DNA from: Adiantum capillus-veneris
Lineage: Eukaryota; Streptophyta; Polypodiopsida; Polypodiales; Pteridaceae
Reading direction: 5' to 3'
Assembly: GCA_014529385.2 (NCBI GenBank)
Contig: CM043962.1
Span: 149,910,647 to 149,974,646, forward strand
Length of the DNA stretch: 64,000 nt
Shown here: positions 23,221 to 34,900 of the stretch, in pieces
Numbering within the stretch: position 1 is the first letter of the stretch
Layout of the letters: every line of letters starts with the position of its first letter
Notes under the pieces: generated by a model
Told to the model about the DNA's origin: nothing
Databases searched by the model: none
Seen by the model: the letters and a program-made list of their open reading frames with translations, nothing else
Position numbers and translations under genes: made by a program

Positions 23221-25650
23221 AAAAATCATAGTCGAACAACCTATTAGGGAACTACAGAAACAGGGCGAGTCAGAAGATGAAGAAGAGCTCTTGATGAGCT
23301 TGTTAAACGAATACCGAGATATCTTCAGTTGGTCTTACAAGGATCTCAAGGGTGTTGATCCAAAAATCTGTCAACATACCATACCCATGAGAGATGATGC
23401 AAAACCAAGTAGACAAAAGGCCATACACGTATAATGAAACATTTGCTAGGAAGATAAAAGAAGAGATTGAAATACTAAAGGAAGCCGAATTCATTTACAA
23501 ATTTCAACACACAGATTGGGTGTCTCCAATTGTGGTAGGAATTACGAGTGTGTATTAATCTCAAAAAGGTGAATATAGCTACCATTAGGGACAACTTTCC
23601 TCTTCTAATCACTGAGCATGTTTTAGAACGAGTTGTAGGAAAAGAAGCTTACAGCTTTTTAGACGGATTTTTGGGATACAATCAACTTTTGGTTGACCCA
23701 AAAGATCAGCATAAAATAGCTTTTGCAACATAATGGGATATATTTGCCTATCGGGTTATGTCGTTTGGGTTAACTAATGCTCCAGCCACATTTCAAAGGT
23801 TGATGAGCCATGCTTTCAAATAATATCTTAGGAAATTCTCGTAAGTATGCGTACATTCATCAATCCGGGCTGATCATTTTGAACACCTCAAAAAGGTATT
23901 CAAAAAATGTAGACTTTATAGGATTTGCTTAAATCCTGAAAAGTGCACATTTATGGGTAGACAAGGAAAAATTATGGGACATATAGTGTCTAAAAATGAC
24001 ATAGCTACTAATATTGAGAAGATTCATGTCATTGCTAATTTTCATAGACCGACAATAGTCAAGGGGTACAAGCCTTCATGGAGAATTGTGGATATTACCG
24101 ACAGTTCATCTATATGTACGCTATAATTGCAAAACCCATGTATAGCTTGATTACACACTTTGAATGGACCAAGGCATGTGAACAATCCTTCATGAAGCTT
24201 AAGCAAGCTCTCACCTCAGCTCCAATATTGAAAGCACCAGATTGGCATAAGGTATTCCACGTACATGTAGATGCTTCCAATTTTGTTATCGGTTGTATAC
24301 TAGCTTGACCAAGAGACGGGTTAATTGGCTTTTCTATTTCTTATGCTAGCCGACAATTGAACATGGCGGAAAAGAATTACACCACCGCCAGAACGGAAGG
24401 ATTGGGAATGATCTATGTCATTAAAAAGTATAGACATTACCTATTAGCCTACAAGTTTGTGTTCTTTGTAGACCACCAAGCTTTGTTGTATTTGGTCAAC
24501 AAGCCATGCAGCACAGGAAGAATAGTGAGATGATTCATCATTCTTCTGGAATCTGATTTCATTGTGGTTGTAAAAAAGGGCACTATACATCAACGAGCAG
24601 ATCATTTGTCAAGGATTGTTTCAAGAGAATCACCTAAAGGGATAGACAATGATCTACCAAATGCCTATTTGTTCTCCGTGGAAATGATACCTAGATGGTC
24701 GGGAAACATTGTGTCATTGATGACAATAGCTCAAGTGGATTCACAAATACATACTCTTATTGGGAACCAATTGTATCGGAGAGGTAAGGATCAACATTTG
24801 TGTCTTTGTGCAAATGAAAACGAGTATATTTCGATTATAGAACAAGCACATGCTGGATTAGCTGGAGGTCACTTTTCTAGTGAGACCACCACAAGAGCAA
24901 TTTTGATGGCAGGCATATGGTGGCCAACACTTTTTGTAGATGCCAAGAATATGTTCAAAGATATGATGCTTGTCAACGAGCACAAATTCAAACACGAGTA
25001 GATATCATGCCCTTAAGACCAATGATGGGGGCTATAGCTTTCGCAAAATGGGGTATAGATTTTGTTGGGCCAATACAGCCACCTGCTTATAGGACCCAAG
25101 CTCAATATATCATTGTAGCTACGGACTATTTGACCAAGTGGGCCGAGGCTAAAGCAACTCAAAAGCATGATGCCAGAACCACTGCTGCATTCTTATATGA
25201 GTATGTATTCACGAGATATGGACTGCCAATAGAAATTGTCAGTGATCGGGGAACTCATTTCCTCAATGAGGTAATCGAGTATTTACTTAATGAGTTTATG
25301 GTCATCCATAACAAATCAGCTCCCTATCACCCACAAGCAAACGGACAAGTTGAGCATACGAATAAAATTCTTAGCTTGGTGCTGACTAAAGTGGTTGGTT
25401 CAAGAAGGACACACTGGGAAATAAATCTCCATGATGCTCTATGGGCTTATCGAGTTTCATTCAAAACAGCTTTAAATGCTACACCCTTTAACCTTGTTTA
25501 TGGTCTTGATGCCATACTGCCAATAGAATTTCTATTGCCGACATTAAGGGTAGCAATCTTGAGTGGACTGGGCATGAATTGTCACAAAGACTTGAAGATT
25601 TGAAAAAGCTAGATGAGAAAAGGCTAAATGTCGTAGCTCACGCCTATGCA
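23221..25650 (+). pseudogene. Gypsy-1 reverse transcriptase, RNase H and integrase, broken
   Basis: Reverse transcriptase motifs: INLKKVNIATIRDNFPL, YSFLDGFLGYNQL, YRVMSFGLTNAPATFQRLM. The catalytic (Y/F)xDD box near 23840-23870 is unrecognisable. RNase H: FHVHVDASNFVIGCIL and LVNKPCSTGRIVR. Integrase: HH-CC-like start (HAGLAGGHF, DACQRAQ), GIDFVGP (first Asp), IVSDRGTHF (second Asp), HPQANGQVEHTNK (Glu). Stops and frameshifts at about 23730, 23822, 24306 and 25000 show it is dead. The order RT-RNase H-integrase is that of Ty3/gypsy. Confidence 0.92.
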
Positions 25651-26045
25651 CAAAATCGGAAACAAAAACAATTTTTTTGATTCCCACTTAATCACAAAAA
25701 CCTTCAAGAAAACGGATTTAGTTTTAGTCTATTCCCTTAAGCAACACATTTCCAAGTTTAAAAAAAGGGAAACGGACCGTTTATCATTGAAGATGTATCT
25801 TCAAGTAGAGCATTAAAATTGTCCACCCTAGATGGTGAACCAATGGCTAATTGGATAAGTGGATGTCGTTTAAAGAAATACAATTTTCTGTAACCAATGA
25901 ATTGCTATAAAGAATCCATGCAGCCAAGCGACGAAAGATTAAACGACAGCAGGTTATTGATGAAGCCCAAGAGGAAGCTTGGCTTCGGGTACTCAAACGG
26001 AAAGCTGCTCTCAAGAATCAACAAATACCGTTTCCCATCAACACT

Positions 26046-26483
26046 TTGGAAATAGATGACCGACAATGGGAATTACCTACAGATGCAGTTTCAACAGATG
26101 ATGACTCATTAGATGGAATGGACCTACGCATCAAAGTACACCTTAACAATCATAGCACCAATGCCTTAGTCGACATAGGAGCTAGAGTAAATGCAGTCAG
26201 TTATTCCACGTACAAGAAAGAAACAAGTCAAGCATTGACAACAGGATAGCGACATAGGAGCTAGAGTAAATGCAGTCAGTTATTCCACATACAAGAAAGA
26301 AACAAGTCAAGCATTGACAGCAGGAATAGCGACAATCAAAGGATGCAACAAGAACCCAACCCCAACATTGGGAGTAGTCAACTTGAACGTGATAGTACAT
26401 GGATGTTCATGTCCTCATCAGTTTGTATGCTTACTAGATGAACACATGAATGACACGATAATTCTTGGAATTCCCTGGATGCG
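26046..26483 (+). pseudogene. Second aspartic-protease-like domain downstream of gypsy-1 integrase
   Basis: NALVDIGARVNAVSYSTYKK is retropepsin-like (D-I-G in place of D-T-G). IILGIPWMR, the second conserved strand of the fold, is reached just where copia-1 is inserted (26484). The segment continues at 41930 with TVLDWDANQLKLSP in a compatible frame. A 79-bp tandem duplication (26172-26250 and 26251-26329) repeats the active-site stretch and shifts the frame. This is separate from the protease-like region before reverse transcriptase at about 22010. Confidence 0.72.
26172..26329 (+). repeat. 79-bp tandem duplication in the second protease-like domain
   Basis: Both units start GACATAGGAGCTAGAGTAAA. 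The second begins at 26251 and differs by a few substitutions. Confidence 0.92.
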
Positions 26484-26710
26484 TGTTACCATATACATGT
26501 GGTAGTGATGTGTGTGAACACACTAGGACCGCCGGGGCATTTTTTCCCTCTTTAGGAGGTTTTTTCCCCCGTGCATTGTATATACGCCCATCACTCTAGG
26601 GCTATCTATCTTTCCATTGCACACTAAGTAACACACTCTCTATTGTGTGCCTTGAGCTTCCTTCGTCTTCTCCAAGCTGTGTGTGTTTCTCTGCAACCCT
26701 AATTCCAACA
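26484..26710 (+). repeat. 5' LTR of copia-1
   Basis: 227 bp, TG...CA ends, with a TATATA at 26579-26584 as likely promoter. Confidence 0.95.
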
Positions 26711-26712
26711 AT

Positions 26713-26725
26713 TGGTATCAGAGCA
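26713..26725 (+). other. Primer-binding site of copia-1
   Basis: TGGTATCAGAGCA, complementary to the 3' end of initiator Met tRNA as in many plant LTR elements, two bases inside the 5' LTR. Confidence 0.92.
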
Positions 26726-27053
26726 GGTCACGTCCTCCCGGGCTTAGTCGCCAGCTGCTCCAGCACACGCCTGCTCACTTTCTTCAATTTCAGTGAGCTT
26801 TGGTGAGCGTTCGCAGGTCGACAAATATTTTGGGCCGCTCAGAATTTTGATTTGGGCTCATTTCGGCCTCCGTTTACACTACGGGCAGTACTGCACAGGC
26901 TATTTCGTCATTTTGTGCAGATTTTCTGTCAGTGCCGTTTTCTGCATAACAGGTGCCTTATAGTCTTCTACGGTTTGTGCTATATAGCACAAGTTGTTCC
27001 CACTCCATTTCTCCTATTTTCGGGCAGTTTTCACATCAGGTGCAGCATTTACC

Positions 27054-27461
27054 ATGGCTGACAACAACAACACAGATGTGTTCAAGATGTTTGCTGCTGA
27101 GGACAGGTTGGATGGGGACAACTACCCTATGTGGGCTTATATGATGCAACATGTTCTTGTGTCAAAAGGTGTCTGGAACATTGTGCAGGGCATTGATGTA
27201 CGTCCTGGTTCTGAAGATGTAGGCGATATTGAGAATGTTGCAGGTCTTGCTGCAAGGATTGCAGCTGTTAGAGTTGTTTTGCCTACGGCAGAACAAGCTC
27301 GTTGGGATGTTAAGGATGCGTAGGCTCATGCATTGATTGCGTTGTCTATGAAGCGCACCATTATTCCTCACATCCGTTCAGCAAAATCTGCAAAACAGGC
27401 TTGGGATATTCTAGCAGGTCTTTATGCAAGCCGCAATGAGGCTAAAATTGCTTTGCTGCGT
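27054..27461 (+). pseudogene. Copia-1 gag, 5' part, interrupted by gypsy-2
   Basis: Start ATG at 27054 (MADNNNTDVFKMF). It contains LDGDNYPMWAYMMQHVL, typical of copia gag N-termini (the L-x-G-x-N-Y-x-x-W motif). A TAG stop at 27321-27323 interrupts the frame, which otherwise stays open to the gypsy-2 insertion at 27461 (IRSAKSAKQAWDILAGLYAS). The 3' part resumes at 37473. Confidence 0.9.
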
Positions 27462-29470
27462 TGTCGTGCTGTGACACGTACATAGTGGGAACGCATGCTA
27501 CAAAATCTATCTTGTATTTTTTTTAGAGACATAATTATATTTCCTATAATGAACATATGCATATGTAAGTATAAAAATAAGCTTTCTATCTCATCTTATT
27601 ATTTATCTCAAGGGTAATGTATTCTTACTTTACCATCAAAAAAATACTATGGGAAAAGTGTCAATAGCTCCGCCTCTTTAACTTGGGGCAAAAAAAGCAT
27701 TGATTCTTTATTTCTACTATTTCATTATCATCTCACACCCTAGCTAGATCCTATATCTAGGGTAAACTCCAATATATATATATTCTATGTATTTTTTATA
27801 TTTTTCTTATATTTCTTTTTAAATAGCTACTAGGAGGGAATCAAATCCTAGTGGGACACTAGGTGGCATGATTTCAAAGATACACTTATTTTAATGCATT
27901 ATTGCAAGCATGATTACAAAACTTTGTCAAGGAGCAATGTCATGCTTTCATATGGCATGAGGTGTCCTTTGGAATCAAATGAAAGTCTAGGCTAAGGGGA
28001 CCACATGAAGACTTTTGCTGCCAGAAATGGACCCTATTTTGATGAATTTTTTACACAAGGTTCCAATCCGAATTGGAAAATGATTTTAAAATGAAAATCG
28101 TAGCTAATGAGCTGAAGTTTTTGCCCATATTTTTACTTTTTTATTTGGAGCTACGGTTGAGGAGATATGATCAAAATACTGGACCCCAGTCTGCCCACAT
28201 CATGCAGGGACAGCTCATTTCCAACTTTTCCAATTCATGTTCACACTGGCTCCTCTCTTCTTGTGTAAACCCTTGGGGGTTCCCTTCACCTATAAAAGGG
28301 GACCTCTTCTTCCTTGGAAAGAACTCAAGCATTCAAGCCATTGATGAGAGGAATTCTTGAGGGAGTGAGTAGTAATGCCTAATTGTACTTAGCCCCATTA
28401 ACATTAGCTCAAGCCTACACTTTCTCCTAGAGGAAAACTAGCCATTCTTGTACGCCATCCTTGGAGGATCAACTCTAATCAAAGAAGGTGTCGTACTTGG
28501 CGTATCAATCAACGTTGAATTCTCCCCTCTTCTTCTCTCTCCCATCAATAATGGTGCCGAAGGGTTTCAAGTAAGATGTGTTCTACATTGATGTTTTCTT
28601 GATTTCTTGTTGTTTTCATTTTCATCTCTAATCCAACATATATAATGTATCTAATCTCATCTCCTTAACCAAACCTATCTCTCTCATTCTTAGTAATTCA
28701 TCCTCTCTAGGTTCTCTTTGCTACAGGTACATCTCTCCCCGCAGTATCCTTATTGTCTACGGGCAAGAATAGGGCTTGGGAGGGAAACTTCTCATCTCTT
28801 CACTTCTCTCATATCTACATTTCTCACATACTATCCTAGATGAATAACCCACATGATGATCATTTCTATCGCTTTCACTCTGTACGATCTATTAGAATTA
28901 ACGTATGGATTAGTCGTAAAATACACTTTCAACAACGTACAGTGTTTCTCTTCGGCCCTGAAAGGCTCAATGAAATACTTCTATCACCCGATCCCATCAT
29001 ACTACCTCTCATAGACTATAATTTTTCTTTTGATGTAAGCGTAGTTATCTTGCTATGAACCAAGAGGATTTGTACACACAATTAATCCCAATCACTAGAC
29101 AAAATATATATATTATGGTAAGCACAAAACTACAATTCCAAAGAACAATTCGTAGCCTATTTGGTCAGCCAAGATTGAATGCCATTAACTCATCCATTAA
29201 CCCTTTCATATTACCCATGATACGATATGACCATAGCCTTGATGTTTTCATCTTCGTATTGTTTTGACATTCTCTTTTGCGTTCTTTCTTTGTGTGTGTG
29301 TGAGTGCAAGAGAGAAAGAGTGAGTCTTCTTTGATTGCACTTCTTTCCAAACCCTAGTCTTCATGGCATCCATGGTTTAACTCCTTCATATAGTTTTTGT
29401 TGAGTTCTCTCACAAACTCTCACAGCCATAAGCCCGGTGCTTTCCTGGCAAGACCGCAAATTTCTCGACA
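27462..29470 (+). repeat. 5' LTR of gypsy-2
   Basis: A good TATA box, TATAAAAGG, lies at 28291-28299. The short open frames inside are conserved in the 3' LTR only because the LTRs are almost identical. Confidence 0.95.
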
Positions 29471-29472
29471 TA

Positions 29473-29500
29473 TTTTTGGTGAACCCGACGTGAATCTGCT
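29473..29500 (+). other. Candidate primer-binding site of gypsy-2
   Basis: TTTTTGGTGAACCCGACGTG follows the 5' LTR. It starts with TGG like other tRNA-primed sites, but I do not recognise the tRNA. Confidence 0.5.
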
Positions 29501-29523
29501 AGGGTGAGAGTTTGTGGGTAACC

Positions 29524-30384
29524 ATGGGTGATCATGTTGAGCAACAGGGTATGCATTTTGACCCAACAACAATGCAAATGTTTCGAGCATTTGCAATGTT
29601 CATGCAACAACAACATGCTACTGAAAGAAGGGAGATTTCAGCAACAAAGGCCATACAAGCGGTCGTCAACAGAATGGATCAGTTCAATGGCAAAGATGTA
29701 ACCAAGTACTTACGCGAGTATGTGAAGGAGATGGAGCTGCATCGCGTGTCAGAAGGTGAGATGATTCAAAGCTTTGAGCTAGTTGTTGCTCCAGAAATTA
29801 GGGAGCATGTTAGAGCAATTAAAAATGGGCATGGGAGAAATTGGGAAGAACTCAAAGTAGCTTTAAAGGAGGAATATTTCATGGAGGACTCGGAGAGAGT
29901 GACCAAAAGGACATTCTTAGAATGGGTAGTCAAGCCAAAGCAAGGACTATCAATAACAGAGCTACTTAGGGAATTTGAGCGGCGCTATGTACAACTCACT
30001 AGGACAGAAAGGGCCACACTAGATGCAGAGAAGATAGATCTTTTCTTACAAGCTGCAGGTAAAGAGTTTCAACAAAATTTGGAGCTTCTTCTTGAAGATA
30101 AAGATGCTGAGCAAGGACTAAAGACTGACTGGAATGAGGTTGAAGGTGCTGTCTCGCTGCTTGCCAAACGACAAAGAAGAAGGGACAAGATGGTAGTAAA
30201 CACTACAAGTCCTTCCACCTCAACTTCTGACAAAATGGTAAAGCCTACTTTTATCGCTCCTAAGTTTGATGAGTCCATGCTAGATGAGCTTGTGAAGGGA
30301 ATGCGTGACTTGAAGGTGAAGTTTGCAAAGCTTGAAGAAAAAGGCCAACCATCAGGGCCACCAGCCCAAAGAAGGGTTTGTTAA
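29524..30384 (+). CDS. Gypsy-2 gag (capsid-like)
   Basis: Start ATG at 29524 (MGDHVEQQGMHFD); about 286 codons. The core contains MDQFNGKDVTKYLREYVKEM and WEELKVALKEEYFMED, matching retrotransposon gag proteins. The C-terminal half is charged and predicted helical. Gag ends at 30384; the CCHC zinc knuckle lies in a different frame just downstream, so either a translational frameshift or a recent indel separates them. It forms the particle of the element. Confidence 0.82.
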   Translation: MGDHVEQQGMHFDPTTMQMFRAFAMFMQQQHATERREISATKAIQAVVNRMDQFNGKDVTKYLREYVKEMELHRVSEGEMIQSFELVVAPEIREHVRAIKNGHGRNWEELKVALKEEYFMEDSERVTKRTFLEWVVKPKQGLSITELLREFERRYVQLTRTERATLDAEKIDLFLQAAGKEFQQNLELLLEDKDAEQGLKTDWNEVEGAVSLLAKRQRRRDKMVVNTTSPSTSTSDKMVKPTFIAPKFDESMLDELVKGMRDLKVKFAKLEEKGQPSGPPAQRRVC

Positions 30385-31882
30385 TAGATGTATTTGGTGT
30401 GATAGTACAAACCATGTAAGAAGGGATTGTGATGATTTTAGTGATGCTTTGTCAAAAGATGTTGTCTTTTTTAAGGATGGTAAAATCCACTTAAGAGAGA
30501 CAAGTCTACCCTTGAGAACTAACTTTGGGAAGGGGGGAATGCAAACCTTAGTTGAAGATATGGCAACCAAGCATGCCACCTCTTCAGTTGAGGCAGCTAC
30601 TTATGGAGTAAAAATTGAACATTTTTGTGATGAAGAAGTGAGTGACTATCATGGTCAAATTTGGCCAAATGTCATGCAATTAGCTAAAAAGGAAAAGCTT
30701 ACAAAAGAGATTCTATATGAAGCAGGTGATTGCATACGTCTAGAAACAGGATGGAATGATCCAGTGGACTCATTGTCAGTGCATGCCTACATTACAAAAT
30801 GCCAACAAAATGAGGCAATTGTAGAAGAGAAGCGCTGACGTGAGAATGCTGATGAAGGACCATCAAAAAGAGCTTCTAGAAGTGGGGGAAGAAGCGACTC
30901 AATGCCTTCTCAAACACCCTCAACACAAGGAGCATCTCCACCTGAAGTACTCATGGAGGAGTCTACAACAGGAAAGAAGAAAGAGCCAATGAAAGGTAAG
31001 ACAAAAGGCCCAACTTATAAACTACAATCTGATATTGAGGTTGCTACAGATTTAAAGAAAGTCTTGGAGGAAAGGATCTTGAATAGCAAGATTGAGTTTA
31101 CTCTGGGAGAAGTTCTTGGCATTGCAAAGCGTGAATTCCATGAGGAGATCATTGACATCATCAAGAGAAAGAGGCAAACCCTTGCTGAAGTTTCTCGTCC
31201 ACAGGTTGAAGGGGAAACCTCAAAGACACAAGGGATGCAACTGCAAAATAAGGAGAATGATGGAGCTGTGGTAGGATGCTACCAATCTAGTGGGAGAGTG
31301 AAGCAAGTGTATTTCTCAAATGATGATGAAGAAGTTGAAGATATTCCTAGGAGTTACTATTCACGAAGTCATTGGGCAAGGGCTACTACAGAAACTTTGG
31401 TCAAGGTAGGTGATCTTGAAGAGCCATTTGTTGCTTTGATTGACCATGGTTCAGAAATAAACATAATGTCAAAGAGTCTCTACAACAAGTGCAAATGGCC
31501 AATGGACACAGATCATGGTTGGATGGTAAAAGTGGCAAACAATTCATCCGGTGAATTGTATGCAGCATGTCCAGGTGTGAAGGTGACAATAGGTGATGTA
31601 AAGATTGACCAAAACTTCTTTGTACAGGATACATCTTCATATCATCTCATCCTTGGACAGCCCTACATTGTGGGAGTTCGAATGGAAACAAAGGTAATGG
31701 ACGATGGTTCAGCATATGCTAGGATACGTAGCAAAGATGGTAAACGTGCTGTCCAATTTCTCACAGTTTGTGTAAACCATGAAAGAAATCGTGACAACCT
31801 CAGAGAACACCCTCTACCAAAGGTGAGCAAAGAGTTTCATGATCATAGAGAAATGATGGGTTTTGGCCAAGTACCATTGTAA
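30360..31882 (+). CDS. Gypsy-2 zinc knuckle and protease region
   Basis: The frame contains a CCHC knuckle, CIWCDSTNHVRRDC (about 30396-30437). A TGA at 30836-30838 interrupts it, and it continues in the same frame to 31882. The protease domain is near 31430-31670: FVALIDHGSEINIMS gives an active-site triplet D-H-G rather than the usual D-(S/T)-G, and LILGQPYI is the second conserved strand. D-H-G is unusual for a retropepsin; whether it is active is unknown. The pol frame overlaps or follows in another frame. Confidence 0.78.
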
Positions 31883-31959
31883 AGCGGGATTGCAGTGGTA
31901 CAGAAAGAAAAAGGGTCTCGCCTGATCCAAAAATAGGTGAAGCATTTTCAAAGAGCTCC

Positions 31960-34900
31960 TTGGTAACAAAGAATGGATCAGTATGTTTTACAAAACTTGA
32001 AGATTTGAAGAGATGTGATAAGCAATATGTGCATAATGTACAAATGTGCATGAAAAAGAGTGGGTTGCTAGAGCCTACTGAAAATGTTTTGGGTTTGTGT
32101 GAACAAGTTTCTTTTGTAGATACTATGGGTGAGCTTGAGGCTATAATGAGGTCTAGTTTGCATCTTGAAAATGAAGTTGTGGAAGTTTGCTCTATGGAAA
32201 TGTATCAAGTAATAGAAGCCATTAAAGAAAGCCAAACAGTAGGCCCAGAAGTCCATGTTGAAACTAAATACAAGAGTGTAGCAAAGAAGGTGAAACCAGT
32301 AGCTTCACCCTTACCACCCAACAACAGGGAAAAGATTGAACAGGCTTCTTTACAACCAAGTTTGCGGAATCCTAAAAAGATCGGGCATACCTTCACAAAG
32401 GAGTCTTTTCAAGAGTTGCAGATTGGTTGCGAGGAGTTTCTAACACAGGAGGAGACAAAGTGCTTCAAAGAAATGCTTTCAAAGCATGGTAAGGCTTTTG
32501 CATTTGAGCCACATGAGATAGGATGTGTTGATCCTTATATTGTAGCTCCTATGGTAATTTTCACAATACCTCATGTGCCTTGGAATCTGCGGCCTATTCC
32601 GGTTCCAAAGGCTCATTTGCCAAAGTTGGTAGAGCTACTGAATGAGAAAATCAAAATGGGAATCTTGGAGCCTTCTTGTGCTCCATACTCAAACAGGTGG
32701 TTCACAGTTCCAAAGAAGAATGGTTCTCTACGCTTCATCCAAGATATGCAACCAGTGAACAAGGTTACAATTAGAAATGTAGGAACAGGTCCAATTGTGG
32801 ATGAATTTGCAGAGGCGTTTGCAGGGAGGGCAATCTACTCAATGGGGGATCTCTACTCAGGGTATGATCAATTTCAGCTTGCAATCGAAAGCAGAGACTT
32901 GACAACCATGAGGACACCTTTGGGTTTGGTAAGGATGTGTACCTTGCCACAGGGAGCAACCAACTCGGTTGCACATATGATGAATGGGATGAATAAGGTC
33001 TTACGTGACTTTATTCCTCAAATCACAATGCCTTTCATTGATGATTTGCCTATCAAAGGATGTGAAGAAAGTGACAAAGATGAAGCTTTGGATCTCAAGG
33101 GATGTCGCAGTTTTGTGGTAAATCACATAAATGATTGTGATAAAATTTTGTCTAGGTTGGAAGAAGTGAATCTTACATTGTCAGGGAAAAAGTCTATGTT
33201 TGGTGTCAAAGAAGTGCTCATTGTGGGGCACATGTGCGGGCCATATGGTAGGAAACCTTGTCCATCAAAGGTAGATGCCATCCAAAGAATGAAAGAAACA
33301 TGCACTAGCATCACTGAGGTTAGAAGGTTTCTGGGAGCATGTGTCTTCTATGTTATTTGGATTCCACATTATGCACATGTAGCTGATCCTCTTTATCAGT
33401 TGCTTAGAAAGAATCAAAAGTTTAAATGGACAGAAGCACATGTAAAATCCATGAAAAAGCTAAAGGAGTTACTCCAGTCAGCAACGACTTTAAGAAAGGT
33501 AGACTATGAGTGTCAAAGGCCAGTGATTGTGATAGTAGATACCAGTCCTACAGGGATTGGATGGGCAATAGGGCAAGATGACAAAGAAGGACACAGGTAT
33601 GTGGTAAGATTTGGAGCAAAGGTACTAAGTGCTCGCCAAAGAAACTATCCACAGATAAAGAGAGAGTTATGGGGTATGGTTACAGCCTTGAAAAGTGGGA
33701 AAGAGTACCTAATTGGTGCATGTGTGGTTGTAGAAACAGATTGTCTACCACTTCTTGGGATGATTACAAGCTGCTCAACACCAGACATTGCTATGTTGCG
33801 GTGGATTGCCTACATTAAGTCCTTAAATCCCGAGTTTAAGCACATTGCAGGTAAAGACAATACAGTGGCAGATATGCTATCAAGGGCAAGGTATGAAGAT
33901 GAGTCACAAATGATTGATGAGGGAGATGATGTAGGCACAAAATTCTATTCTATCTCTCATGTCAAAGGTAACAATGTCTGCATGACTAATTCACTTGAAT
34001 TGTTCTTGAAAGATCTTTATGAAGGTGATTGGCTTTCTATTGGAAGGTACTTGAGTACTCTAACAAAACAGGATGATTGGTCTGAACAAGAATTCAAGAG
34101 AATACGCAGGAAAGCATATGGGTACTTTTTAAGGGATGGTTACTTGTGGAAGCATCCTAAACAAAAGGGTGCTACACCACAACGGGTTATATGTAAAAAA
34201 GAGACTCAAGTAAAGCTCATGCAAGAGTTTCATGAGAGTCTATGGGCTGGACACAGGGGTGTGTGGGCAACCTTCTCCAAGTTGAAAGAAAAATACTGGT
34301 GGAAGGGTATGTATAAAGATGTATCTCAGTTTGTAGAGTCATGTGTAACTTGTCAAATGTATTCAAATGTTCGACATCGTGATGGATTGCACCCTACATA
34401 TCCACTAGCCATGCACTATAAATGGGTTGTGGATCTAGTCACGATGCCTTTAGGACTCTGGCAGATGAGATACTTGGTTCTTGCACGAGAGGACCTAACT
34501 AACCAGGTTGAAGGAAGAGCATTAAGAGCTAAGACCACAGAAGCTGTGTGCAAATTCCTTCTTGATGAGGTGATTTGCCGTTATGGTTGTGTGGGAAAAA
34601 TCACTGCAGATCGAGGTGAACTGGATGCCGAAGAAGCAAGGGAGTTCTTTTCTAGATTAGGGATCAAGCTTTCTCTTACTACAGCTTACAACCCTGAAGG
34701 CAATGGAAAGAGTGAAAGAGGGCATCCTCCTATCATCAAAGCTTTGGCCAAGGCTTGCGAAGGAAGAATTGGTGAGTGGCCAAAACTGTTACCATATGCT
34801 TTATGGGCTGATCGTACAACACATAGCTCAGTAACTGGCTACATGCCTGCGGAGCTAATGTATGGTCAAAAGCCAGTGATGCCGATTGAAGATACAATTC

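Noticed and set aside
28073-28360. 95-residue open frame, repeated at 36070-36357
   Set aside because: It lies inside the gypsy-2 LTR and is repeated only because the LTRs are copies. It overlaps the TATA box region and has no recognisable domain.
28840-29267. Two further small frames in the gypsy-2 LTR (and at 36838-37265)
   Set aside because: Same reason; they are leader sequence of the LTR transcript.
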